Positions 1 to 11,050 of a stretch of 64,000 nt of DNA are shown piece after piece. The notes beneath the pieces were generated by a model that had not been told where the DNA came from, ran no database searches, and saw nothing but the letters and a program-made list of their open reading frames with translations. Position 1 is the first letter of the stretch; each line of letters starts with the position of its first letter. The position numbers and the translations under genes are program-made. Source of the DNA: FEN-299 sp963717945 (GTDB lineage: Bacteria; Acidobacteriota; Vicinamibacteria; Vicinamibacterales; Fen-181); the NCBI GenBank assembly GCA_963717945.1, contig CAVQXT010000007.1, positions 248,001-312,000 of the forward strand. Reading direction: 5' to 3'.

Positions 1-82
1 CGGTGCGGATAAGAGCACCGCGTTCGAACTCGAGGGCTTCCGGCTTCGGGCCCCCGGCTTCGGGCGGTGTCACGGCTGTCAC
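1..82 (-). CDS. Partial CDS at left edge, possible M16 peptidase N-terminus
   Basis: Reading the complementary strand from 82 to the left edge gives a GTG start and 26 more codons with no stop, ending LEFERGALIRT. A GGGAG ribosome-binding site lies six bases before the GTG. The gene is on the same strand as pnp and 129 bases downstream of it. In many bacteria an M16 (insulinase-like) zinc peptidase gene follows pnp, and ERGALIRT fits the segment just before the usual LPNGL motif. The diagnostic HxxEH motif would be outside the window, so the identity is inferred from position and a short match only. Confidence 0.45.
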   Translation of the reverse strand, partial: MTAVTPPEAGGPKPEALEFERGALIRT

Positions 83-100
83 GGTGAACTCCCGGCCATC

Positions 101-135
101 TCCAAACACGAAGGGCGGGCTCGAAAGCCCGCCCC
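101..135 (-). promoter_or_regulatory. Leader hairpin with TTCGTGTTT tail before the edge gene
   Basis: Bases 113-121 and 126-134 form a perfect 9-bp stem with a 4-base loop. On the minus strand the hairpin is followed by TTCGTGTTTGG and then by the ribosome-binding site of the gene that starts at 82. It could end pnp transcription or attenuate the next gene. The same tail, TTCGTGTTTTGG, follows a hairpin directly before rimP (10916-10945), so this may be a repeated leader type. Confidence 0.5.
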
Positions 136-154
136 AGTGGTATCGTCGTGCGGC

Positions 155-211
155 CCTGAGCCTTGAGCCCTGAGCCTCTTAGCCTGAGCCTTGAGCCCTT
201 AGCCCTGAGCC

Positions 212-212
<1 letters not shown>
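155..212. repeat. 7-base tandem repeat array (TGAGCCY units)
   Basis: About eight imperfect copies of a 7-base unit, TGAGCCT or TGAGCCC, fill the space directly after the pnp stop codon. It belongs to the heptad-type repeats found at several places in this window. Confidence 0.75.
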
Positions 213-2407
<2,195 letters not shown>

Positions 2408-2566
2408 AAGACTGGCCTCGATGGCGGGACGCCGGCGTCCCCCGGTGATGTGATGCGGAATGGACCCCCGAGCAGACACCACGGAGGCAGCGGCGGGACG
2501 TCGCTGTTGCCGCGGGGGAGGGTCGAACGGTGACGAGCGGGCACGTGCCTGGACGCGCCGCGACGG

Positions 2567-2602
2567 GCAGCCGCCCCCGGCCGGTGGCCCGGGGCGGCCG
2601 CA
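2567..2602 (-). terminator. GC-rich hairpin after rpsO
   Basis: Just downstream of the rpsO stop on the minus strand, GCCGCCCC pairs with GGGGCGGC around a GC-rich loop. There is no clear T-run. It could be a weak terminator or an RNase III processing site between rpsO and pnp, as is known in E. coli. This is inferred from position and base pairing only. Confidence 0.4.
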
Positions 2603-2615
2603 GATCGGGTTCGGG

Positions 2616-2885
2616 CTACTTGCGGATCCCGAGCCGGCGGATCAGGTCCGCGTAACGCTCGGAGTCCTTGCGCTTGAGATAGTCCAGCAGCCGGCGCCGC
2701 TGGCCGACCAACTGCAGAAGGCCGCGCCGCGAATGGTGGTCCTTCGCGTGCACCTTGAAGTGTTCGGTCAGGTAGTTGATTCGCTCGCTGAGAATCGCCA
2801 CCTGCACTTCCGGCGAACCGGTGTCCCCCTCGTGCGTCTTGTAGTTCCCGATCAGCTCCGCCTTGCGTTCCTTGTTCAATGCCAC
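2616..2885 (-). CDS. rpsO: 30S ribosomal protein S15
   Basis: Primary 16S rRNA-binding protein of the small subunit platform. The 89-residue product has the normal length and shows the family core, including GDTGSPEVQVAILSERI, LTEHFKVHAKDHHSRRGL and the C-terminal LLDYLKRKD helix. The start is a GTG at 2885, preceded by the very strong ribosome-binding sequence GGAGGTGA. It sits between truB and pnp, as in many bacteria. S15 often represses its own mRNA through a leader structure. The leader here contains a heptad inverted repeat (2956-3030), but whether that structure regulates S15 is unknown. Confidence 0.98.
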   Translation of the reverse strand: MALNKERKAELIGNYKTHEGDTGSPEVQVAILSERINYLTEHFKVHAKDHHSRRGLLQLVGQRRRLLDYLKRKDSERYADLIRRLGIRK

Positions 2886-2955
2886 GATGCGTCACCTCCA
2901 CGCACGGCCCAGATCGGCAGAATTACCGGGACCGGACCGCCGTTCATCCCACACG

Positions 2956-3030
2956 GTAAACAGTAGACAGTGGACGACAGGCCTGAGCGGGACACCTGGT
3001 CACGCCTCCCGACCACTGCCTGCTGTTTAC
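2956..3030. repeat. Inverted repeat with 7-base-unit arms (GTAGACA type)
   Basis: The left arm reads GTAAACA, GTAGACA, GTGGACG. The right arm, on the opposite strand, reads GTAAACA, GCAGGCA, GTGGTCG. The arms are separated by about 35 bases. It lies in the truB-rpsO gap and belongs to the heptad-armed repeat class described in the findings. Confidence 0.75.
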
Positions 3031-3063
3031 GTGAATCCGCGTTACCCCAACAGATCCAGCATT

Positions 3064-3957
3064 TTACTTCAGGACAACGGCCGGATGCAAAACGCCGGGC
3101 CGCTCCCCGGGCCGGGCGATCGCCAGCAGTTTGCCGTCCGGGTCGAACAACCGGACGGCCGGCGCCGCGGCCAGCGCCGGGCCGTCCGCGCCGTCCGGCA
3201 GGGTCACCTCGTTGCCGTGCCCCGCCCGGCGGGCGGCGAGCTCGTCGAGTCGGACCGAGGGCAGGTCGGGCAGCAGCCGCTCGAGCGGGATCAGCCGGGT
3301 GGTCGCGGCGGCCGGATCCGCGTCCAGGAACGTCAGATCTGCCGCGTCCGCGAGCGTAAACGCCCCGCTGGCCGTGCGCCGCAGGCTCTCGAGGCAGGCG
3401 CCGCAGCCCAGGGCCTGGCCGAGCTCCTGTGCCAGCGAACGGACGTAGAAGCCCGCCGAGGACCGCAATCGCACCCGGACCAGGGGCGGCTCGAACCCGA
3501 CGACGTCGCAGGCGTGAAGCACGACCATCGCCGGCTCGATGCACACGGCCTCTCCCCGCCGCGCCAGACGGTGGGCCCGCTCGCCCTCGATCTTCTTGGC
3601 CGAGAAGGGCGGCGGCGCCTGGGCCCGTTCGCCGGTCAGCCCGGACAAGCCTGCCGCGACGGCGTCGGCGTCGGGCCAGGGGCCCTCGTGGACCGGCGAC
3701 ACCATCCTGCCGGTCCGGTCCCAGGTGTCGGTGCTGACGCCGAGCCGGATGGTGGCGTCGTAGGCCTTCGGCTGGCCCGACAGGAACTGCGCCAGCCGGG
3801 TGGCCCGACCGATGACCAGGACCAGGACGCCGGTGGCCATCGGGTCGAGCGTGCCGGCGTGTCCGACCGCGCGCGCGTCGAGCCGGCGCCGGCACCAGGT
3901 GACGATGTCGTGGGACGTGGGTCCCTCGGGCTTGTCGACGACGAGGACGCCGTCCAT
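3064..3957 (-). CDS. truB: tRNA pseudouridine(55) synthase TruB
   Basis: Isomerises uridine 55 of tRNA to pseudouridine in the T-loop. The 297-residue product begins MDGVLVVDKPEGPTSHD and has the catalytic motif GHAGTLDPMATG, with Asp38 as the nucleophile. KKIEGERAHRLAR and the GFYVRSLAQELG motif also match the family. The C-terminal 50 to 60 residues form a PUA-like region with FDPDGKLLAIARP. The ATG at 3957 shares one base with the nrnA stop (TGATG), which indicates translational coupling. An open frame extends far upstream inside nrnA but is a shadow. Confidence 0.97.
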   Translation of the reverse strand: MDGVLVVDKPEGPTSHDIVTWCRRRLDARAVGHAGTLDPMATGVLVLVIGRATRLAQFLSGQPKAYDATIRLGVSTDTWDRTGRMVSPVHEGPWPDADAVAAGLSGLTGERAQAPPPFSAKKIEGERAHRLARRGEAVCIEPAMVVLHACDVVGFEPPLVRVRLRSSAGFYVRSLAQELGQALGCGACLESLRRTASGAFTLADAADLTFLDADPAAATTRLIPLERLLPDLPSVRLDELAARRAGHGNEVTLPDGADGPALAAAPAVRLFDPDGKLLAIARPGERPGVLHPAVVLK

Positions 3958-4958
3958 CAGCCGGAAGCCTGCGTGGCGCGGTCGAGGGCTTCGAGCGCGC
4001 GCGGCACGACCCGCTCTCGGATCGCGGGGAGGTCGCCCGGCACCGTGCAGCCGGACGCGTTCTTGTGGCCGCCGCCGCCGAACTGCCTCGCCACCTCGCT
4101 CACGTCGACCGCTCCCTTCGAGCGGAAGCTCACGCGGTAGACGCCCGGCTCCGCCTCCTTGAAGAGGACGACGGCCTGGATCTCGCTGACGGTCAGCGGC
4201 ACGTTGATGAGCCCCTCGGTGTCGTCGTACCGGCCGCCGGTCTGCCGCTCCATTTCGCGCGTCATCAGCATCGTCGCCAGGCGGCCCGAGGCGTCGACCT
4301 CCATCGTCGAGAGGACGGCGCTCGACAGGCGAATCCGCCCGACGCTGTTGTCGTCGAACACCGTGCGCGCGATGGCGACCGGGTTGGCGCCCGCTTCGAG
4401 CAGTTGCCGGCAGACCTCGAAGGTCCGCGGCGAGATGCTGGAGTAGTGGAACGACCCGGTGTCGGTGAGGATCGCCACGTAGAGGCCGGTCGCCATCTCG
4501 GACGTCAGCGGCACGCCGAGGCTGCCGATGACGTCGAACACCATTTCGCCGCAGGCCGCCGCGCCCCCGTCGAACCAGTTCACGGCGCCGTAGAGCGTGT
4601 TGCCGGGGTGGTGGTCGATGTTGACGATGAAGTTGGGCTCGAGCCCCGAGACGCCCGTGCGCGAGAGGTCCGCGCACTCGATCACGACGACCGCGTCGTA
4701 GCGGCCCTCCGCGCGGCTCGCGACCTCGATGCCGGCGACGCCGGGGAACGGCCGCAGCGATGGCTGCGGCGGGTCGCAGTTGACGATCCGCACGGTCTTG
4801 CCGAGCGCGCGCAGCGCCGCGGCGAGCGCCACCTGCGACCCGATCGAGTCGCCGTCCGGCTTGGCGTGCGAGGTGACGAGGAACGTCTGGCGGCCCAGAA
4901 TCGCCTCGCGGATGCGGCGGAGGATGTCGGCGTCAGTCGTCGTGGCGGTCGGGGTCAT
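3957..4958 (-). CDS. nrnA: DHH-family oligoribonuclease / pAp phosphatase (NrnA-like)
   Basis: DHH-DHHA1 phosphoesterase that degrades very short RNAs and dephosphorylates 3'-phosphoadenosine 5'-phosphate in NrnA-type members. The 333-residue product shows the metal-binding motifs SHAKPDGDSIGS near the N-terminus, ECADLSR and NIDHHPGN (the DHH signature), and a C-terminal GGGGHKNASG substrate-binding motif of DHHA1. It sits between rbfA and truB, where many bacteria carry this gene. Its start overlaps the rbfA 3' end by 26 bases and its stop overlaps the truB start. It may complement the polynucleotide phosphorylase of the same operon by finishing the decay of short fragments. Confidence 0.92.
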   Translation of the reverse strand: MTPTATTTDADILRRIREAILGRQTFLVTSHAKPDGDSIGSQVALAAALRALGKTVRIVNCDPPQPSLRPFPGVAGIEVASRAEGRYDAVVVIECADLSRTGVSGLEPNFIVNIDHHPGNTLYGAVNWFDGGAAACGEMVFDVIGSLGVPLTSEMATGLYVAILTDTGSFHYSSISPRTFEVCRQLLEAGANPVAIARTVFDDNSVGRIRLSSAVLSTMEVDASGRLATMLMTREMERQTGGRYDDTEGLINVPLTVSEIQAVVLFKEAEPGVYRVSFRSKGAVDVSEVARQFGGGGHKNASGCTVPGDLPAIRERVVPRALEALDRATQASG

Positions 4959-5328
4959 GGTTCTCGTCCGGGCGGGCGGCCTCGGCCTCGTGGATCTCCT
5001 GCAGCAGCCGCTCGACGCGGTCCTGCGTCTCGACCGACTTGTCGAACTTGAATTCGAGCGTCGGGACGCGCCGGAGACGCAGGCGCTGGCCGATCTGGTA
5101 CCTGAGGAACGACGCCGCCCGGTGGAGCGCCTTCTCGGTGGCGCGGCGCTCGGGCTCGGTGCCGAGCGTCGTGTAGAAGACGCGCGCCACCTGGAGGTCC
5201 TGCGACACCGTGACGCGCGTGACCGTCAGGAAGCCGATGCCGGGGTCGTGGACCTCGCGCGCGAGCATCGTGGTGATCTCGGCGCGAATCTGGTCCGCGA
5301 CACGATCGGGTCGATGGCCTTGGGGCAT
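4933..5328 (-). CDS. rbfA: 30S ribosome-binding factor A
   Basis: Small KH-fold factor needed for late 30S maturation and 16S 5'-end processing. The 131-residue product has the family features RVADQIRAEITTMLAREVHDP, VTVSQDLQVARVFYT and LRRVPTLEFKFDKSVE. I start it at the ATG at 5328 (MPQGHRPDRVADQI); a longer frame would add 24 residues that come from the heptad repeats upstream. It follows infB and the DUF503 gene, as in Bacillus (infB-ylxP-rbfA-truB). The last 26 bases overlap the nrnA start. Confidence 0.95.
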   Translation of the reverse strand: MPQGHRPDRVADQIRAEITTMLAREVHDPGIGFLTVTRVTVSQDLQVARVFYTTLGTEPERRATEKALHRAASFLRYQIGQRLRLRRVPTLEFKFDKSVETQDRVERLLQEIHEAEAARPDENHDPDRHDD

Positions 5329-5331
5329 AAA

Positions 5332-5400
5332 CGGCTTTCGGCTCTCGGCTCTCGGCCTCGGGCCGGACGCTGCCACGAGCCCAGAGTCCAGAGCCCGCAT
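5332..5400. repeat. Heptad inverted repeat between rbfA and the DUF503 gene
   Basis: The left arm has the 7-base units CGGCTTT, CGGCTCT, CGGCTCT and CGGCCTC. The right arm, on the other strand, has GGGCTCT, GGACTCT and GGGCTCG. The two arms can pair to form a long stem. The repeat fills most of the gap upstream of the rbfA start codon. Confidence 0.7.
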
Positions 5401-5417
5401 CCGACTGCCCAGCCTCG

Positions 5418-5699
5418 CTACGTCAGCATCTCGAGGCTGGACCTGGTGATGGCGCCCGGCTCGAGACGTTCGATCTCGTCGGCCGCCGCCGCGAGCTCCT
5501 GCTCGGCGTGAACCCCGGTCGTGCTGACCGTCACCAGGGCGAGGCCGGCCCGCTGCCAGAGCTCGTGATGTTCGACCTCGGCAACGGCCACGTTGAACTT
5601 AGCCAGCCGGTCCTTGAGCCGGCGCAGCACCATGCGCTTGTCCTTCAGCGATTGCGCGCCGGGCAGGAACAACTCGACCGACAGGAGTGCGACCACCAT
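5418..5699 (-). CDS. DUF503 family protein (YlxP-like)
   Basis: A 93-residue ferredoxin-fold protein of the DUF503/YlxP family, seen as MVVALLSVELFLPGAQSLKDKRMVLRRLKDRL and VAEVEHHELWQRAGLALVTVS. The family commonly sits between infB and rbfA, exactly as here. It is thought to act in RNA or ribosome metabolism, but no clear biochemical role is established. The start is an ATG at 5699, and I see no obvious internal oddity. Identification rests on sequence pattern and gene order. Confidence 0.88.
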   Translation of the reverse strand: MVVALLSVELFLPGAQSLKDKRMVLRRLKDRLAKFNVAVAEVEHHELWQRAGLALVTVSTTGVHAEQELAAAADEIERLEPGAITRSSLEMLT

Positions 5700-5762
5700 G
5701 AGAACAACTGGACGCTCGCGGGCGTCAATGGCGCCCGCGAGCGCGCAAGGCGTAGGGCGCGC

Positions 5763-5786
5763 GCCTTACGGCTTACGCCTTACGCT
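5763..5786. repeat. Heptad array (GCCTTAC) overlapping the infB stop codon
   Basis: Units GCCTTAC, GGCTTAC and GCCTTAC run across 5763-5785. The infB stop codon (TAA on the minus strand, 5780-5782) lies inside the array. Further left, 5741-5760 carries a partly complementary arm (AAGGCGTAGGGCGC). Confidence 0.7.
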
Positions 5787-8700
5787 GGAACCGGCGCGAT
5801 CACCTTCTCGATGACGAACACTTCGATGACGTCGCCGACCTTGATGTCGTTGAACCGCTCGAGGCCGATCCCGCACTCGAAGCCGGACTTGACCTCGGAG
5901 ACGTCGTCCTTGAACCGGCGCAGCGACCCGATCTTCCCCTCGAAGACGACCACGTGGTCGCGCAGCAGCCGGGCCTGCGCGTCGCCGCTGCGCTTGATGA
6001 CGCCGTCGGTGACCATGCAGCCGGCGATCGACCCGATCTTCGGCACGCGGAACACCTCGCGCACCTCGGCCGACCCGAGCCGCACTTCCTTGAAGGTGGG
6101 CTCGAGCAGCCCCGCCATCGCCTTCTTCATCTCGTCGATGACGTTGTAGATGATCGAGTGGAGCCGGATCTCGACGTGTTCGCGGTCGGCGACCTCGGCG
6201 GCGTTCCGGTCCGGCCTGACGCTGAAGCCGATGATGATGGCGTTGGACGCCGAGGCCAGCAGGACGTCCGACTCGTTGATGGCGCCGACGCCCGAGTGGA
6301 TGATCCGCATCTTGACCTTCTCGTCCGACAGCTTGGTCAGCGTGTCGGCGACCACCTCGGCCGAGCCCTGCACGTCGGCCTTGATGATGATCGGCAGTTC
6401 CTTGACCGCCCCCTGCGCGATCTGCTGCTGCAGCGACTCGAGCGTCAGCCGCGTCGTCGTGGTGAAGCTGGCCTTCTCCTTCGCCTGCGTCTGGCGGAAC
6501 AGGACCACCTGCCGCGCCTTGGCGGCGTCGTTGATCGCCTGGAACGAGTCGCCCGGCTGCGGCAGCGCCGCGAGGCCGAGGACTTCGACCGGGATCGACG
6601 GCCCGGCCACCTTGACGTGGCGGCCGCGGTCGTCGATGAGCGCCCGGACCTTGCCGAGCACCGGCCCGGCGATGACCGTGTCGCCGATGTGCAGCGTGCC
6701 GTCCTGGACGAGGATCGTGGCCACCGGGCCCCGGCCCTTGTCGAGCTCCGCCTCGAGCACCGTGCCGACAGCCGCCCGCTTCGGGTTCGCCTTGAGGTCG
6801 CCCATGTCGGAGACGAGCAGGATCATCTCCAGCAGCAGGTCGAGGTTCTGCCGCTTCTTCGCGGACACTTCCACCATGACCGTCTGGCCGCCCCACTCCT
6901 CGGGCATCAGGCCCAGGTCGGACAGCTCGCGCTTCACGCGTTCGGCGTTGGCGTCGGGCTTGTCGATCTTGTTGATGGCGACGATGATCGGCACCCCGGC
7001 CGCCTTCGCGTGGTCGATCGCCTCGCGCGTCTGCGGCATGACGCCGTCGTCGGCCGCGACGACCAGGATGACGATGTCGGTGACCCTGGCGCCGCGGGCG
7101 CGCATCAGGGTGAACGCCTCGTGGCCGGGCGTGTCGAGGAAGACCACGTGGCGGCCGTTCACCTGCACGTGGTAGGCGCCGATGTGCTGCGTGATGCCGC
7201 CGGCCTCGCGCTCGGCGACGCGTGTCTCGCGGATGCCGTCGAGCAGCGTCGTCTTGCCGTGATCGACGTGGCCCATGACGGTGACCACCGGGGCGCGGGT
7301 GACGCGGTCCTCCGGGTGGGAGTCCACCACCTCCACCTCGAGCAGTTCCTCTTCGAAGCTGCGCAGCTGGACGTCGGCGCCGAACTCGCGGGCGATCATC
7401 GTCGCCGTCTCGACGTCCAGCGTCGTGTTGATCGTCATCATGATCCGCTTGTCGAGCAGCTTCTTGAGCACGTCCTTCGTGCGCAGCTCGAGCTTGTCGG
7501 CGAGATCCTTGACCGTCATCCCCTCGGCGAGCGTGATCGTCCGCGTGATCGGCGGCGGCGGCGCCGCGATCGGCATGGGCGGCACGCGAGGCGTGTCGCG
7601 GCGCGGGCCACCGTGAGGCCGCTGGCCGTGCATCGGGCGACCGCCCATCGGCGGGCGGGGGAACCCGCCGGGCCGCGCGCCCGGCGGCGGCATACCCGGC
7701 CGCGCAGGCTGGGCGGGACGGACCGGCTGCGAGGGGAGCGGACGCGGGCCGCTCGCCGCAGAGCCCGGACGGGGCGGCAGCGCGGCGGGCCGTCCGCTGC
7801 CATACGGCGGCCGCGTGCCCGGCACCTGGCCGGCCGGTCGCTGAACCGGGCGGCCGACCTGGCCGATCGGTCCGGTCGCGCTCGACGGTCTCTGCACCGG
7901 CGCGACCGTCCTGGGCGTCAGGCGCGTGGTCGGCGGCGGTGTTTCCTCGACGCGCAGCCGCATCTGCGGCGGCACGTGGCGACCGGGCGGAGGCACTCCT
8001 GGACGCGATGCCGGAGGCGCCGCGGCGGCGGTCGCCGGGGTCTCGGCTCCCGGCGCGGGATGGTGCACGAGCCGCGGCGGACCGGGTACGCCAGGCTTGA
8101 GCCCGGCCGGGGCCGGAACGTGCGCGGCCGGCGCATGGGCGCCCGGACGAGGCGCGGCCGCCGGAGCGTGGCGTGCCGGGGCCTGGGCGGCCGGGTGCGA
8201 CGCCGCGGCTGCCGCCGCCGGAGCGGGGCGTGCCGGCACCTGCGCGGCGGGCGGGTGCTGGGCGGCTTCTCCAACGCCGGCCTCCGGGGCCGGCGGCGGC
8301 GCGGCGTGCTTCTCGACGACCGGTGCCTCGGCGGCGGCCGCGGGCTCGGCCGGCTGCGCGGGCGCGGCCTCGGGCTCCTTGCGCGGGGCCGGCTTGGCGG
8401 TCGGCTGTTCGACCCGCAACTCGGGCATCGCCAGCTCGACGGCCGCTCGCTCGGTGGGCGCGGCGGCCTCGGCCGGCTCGGCCTCGACCTCGACCTCGGC
8501 CGGCTCGGCGGCGAGCGGCTCTTCCTCGGGCGACTCGGCAGGCTTCGGCCTGAGCGTCTTGACGAGCCTTGGCGGCGGCAGGGCAGGGGCCACCGGCTTG
8601 GGCGGCTCCGGCTTCTTGGCGGCCGTCGGCTTCTTCGATTTGTGAACGGGCGTTTCGGCGAACATGTCGCCGCCGGGCAGCGAGACGCCTCGCTGCCGCG

Positions 8701-8854
8701 CCATCCGTTCGACGAACTGCCTGGCGACGACCTCTTCAATCGTGCTCGACGCGCCCTTCACCTCGATCCCGTGATCGCGCTTGAGGAGAGCGACGACTTC
8801 CTGGCTGGTCGTTCCGAGCAGCTCCGCGACTTTGTAGATCCGGACTGTAGCCAA
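5780..8854 (-). CDS. infB: Translation initiation factor IF-2
   Basis: GTPase that brings initiator tRNA to the 30S subunit and promotes subunit joining. The 1024-residue product is longer than E. coli IF-2 (890). It has an N-terminal IF2_N helix (1-55), a very long Ala/Pro/Glu-rich then Pro/Arg/Gly-rich linker (about 85-430), a second IF2_N region (about 440-490), and the G domain from about 520 with GHVDHGKTTLLD, DTPGHEAF and NKIDKPDAN. Domains II to IV follow. The start is a TTG at 8854 with GAGGT just upstream. It follows nusA by 22 bases. The low-complexity linker is typical of high-GC bacteria. Confidence 0.97.
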   Translation of the reverse strand: MATVRIYKVAELLGTTSQEVVALLKRDHGIEVKGASSTIEEVVARQFVERMARQRGVSLPGGDMFAETPVHKSKKPTAAKKPEPPKPVAPALPPPRLVKTLRPKPAESPEEEPLAAEPAEVEVEAEPAEAAAPTERAAVELAMPELRVEQPTAKPAPRKEPEAAPAQPAEPAAAAEAPVVEKHAAPPPAPEAGVGEAAQHPPAAQVPARPAPAAAAAASHPAAQAPARHAPAAAPRPGAHAPAAHVPAPAGLKPGVPGPPRLVHHPAPGAETPATAAAAPPASRPGVPPPGRHVPPQMRLRVEETPPPTTRLTPRTVAPVQRPSSATGPIGQVGRPVQRPAGQVPGTRPPYGSGRPAALPPRPGSAASGPRPLPSQPVRPAQPARPGMPPPGARPGGFPRPPMGGRPMHGQRPHGGPRRDTPRVPPMPIAAPPPPITRTITLAEGMTVKDLADKLELRTKDVLKKLLDKRIMMTINTTLDVETATMIAREFGADVQLRSFEEELLEVEVVDSHPEDRVTRAPVVTVMGHVDHGKTTLLDGIRETRVAEREAGGITQHIGAYHVQVNGRHVVFLDTPGHEAFTLMRARGARVTDIVILVVAADDGVMPQTREAIDHAKAAGVPIIVAINKIDKPDANAERVKRELSDLGLMPEEWGGQTVMVEVSAKKRQNLDLLLEMILLVSDMGDLKANPKRAAVGTVLEAELDKGRGPVATILVQDGTLHIGDTVIAGPVLGKVRALIDDRGRHVKVAGPSIPVEVLGLAALPQPGDSFQAINDAAKARQVVLFRQTQAKEKASFTTTTRLTLESLQQQIAQGAVKELPIIIKADVQGSAEVVADTLTKLSDEKVKMRIIHSGVGAINESDVLLASASNAIIIGFSVRPDRNAAEVADREHVEIRLHSIIYNVIDEMKKAMAGLLEPTFKEVRLGSAEVREVFRVPKIGSIAGCMVTDGVIKRSGDAQARLLRDHVVVFEGKIGSLRRFKDDVSEVKSGFECGIGLERFNDIKVGDVIEVFVIEKVIAPVPA

Positions 8855-8876
8855 CGGTTACCTCGACTGACGTGTG

Positions 8877-10379
<1,503 letters not shown>

Positions 10380-10412
10380 AACTCTCTGAACGTAACTGGC
10401 GCCTCGAAGGAC

Positions 10413-10907
10413 TCAGAACTCGACGTCGAGCCGCGCACGTGACACACGGGCCAGCGGCACCCTCACCTGCCGGCCGTTCTCGTAACCGAGCACGACGTCA
10501 CCGGCCTCGATCCCCTGGAGCCTGCCGCGGAAGTGCGTCTGGCCGTCCACCGGCTCGGACGTCACGACCTGGGCCAGCCGCCCGCGAAACCGGTCGTAGT
10601 CGCCGGCGTGGCGCAGCGGCCGGTCGAGTCCGGGGGAGCTCACCTCGAGCGTGTATGCCCGTTCGATCGGATCCTCGACGTCGAGCAGCGCCCCGAGGTC
10701 GCTGCTCACGTGCCGGCAGTCGTCCACGCCCACCGAATCGGCCGGCGAACCCGGCTTCGCCTGGGTGTCGGCCAGACCGGCGCGGTCGATGGTGACGCGC
10801 AGCACCCAGCCCGAGGCCTCGCGACGAAACTGTACGTCGAAGATCTCGAGCCCGTACGTCCGGGCTACCCGCTCGGCGAGCTCGCGAACGTAATCGAGGC
10901 GGTCCAC
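10413..10907 (-). CDS. rimP: Ribosome maturation factor RimP
   Basis: Assembly factor for the 30S subunit. The 164-residue product has the two-domain RimP pattern: an N-terminal alpha/beta domain (VARTYGLEIFDVQFRREASGWVLRVTIDR, then DDCRHVSSDLGALLDVEDPI and YTLEVSSPGLDRPL) and a C-terminal SH3-like domain (FRGRLQGIEAGDVVLGYENGRQVRVPLARVSRARL). The start is a GTG at 10907 with GGGGAG four bases upstream. It is the first gene of the operon and is preceded by a terminator-like hairpin. Confidence 0.95.
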   Translation of the reverse strand: MDRLDYVRELAERVARTYGLEIFDVQFRREASGWVLRVTIDRAGLADTQAKPGSPADSVGVDDCRHVSSDLGALLDVEDPIERAYTLEVSSPGLDRPLRHAGDYDRFRGRLAQVVTSEPVDGQTHFRGRLQGIEAGDVVLGYENGRQVRVPLARVSRARLDVEF

Positions 10908-10915
10908 GGTCTCCC

Positions 10916-10945
10916 CAAAACACGAAAAGTGGGCACGGGCCCACT
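10916..10945 (-). promoter_or_regulatory. Terminator-like hairpin in the rimP-nusA-infB leader
   Basis: On the minus strand AGTGGGC pairs perfectly with GCCCACT around a CCGT loop (10928-10945). It is followed by TTTTCGTGTTTT and then by the rimP ribosome-binding site. The arrangement resembles an intrinsic terminator placed so that readthrough is needed for the whole translation operon. By analogy with known NusA autoregulation in E. coli and Bacillus it may be an attenuator, but that is inference. Confidence 0.55.
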
Positions 10946-11050
10946 CCAGTTGCCTCCAAGCCTCGACACCCGAAGCAAGTCAGTATATCACGCGGTATTT
11001 CCCCCGGGCAACGGACCCGCCTTCGCGCGGCGCGCTTCGGCGAGGCCTCG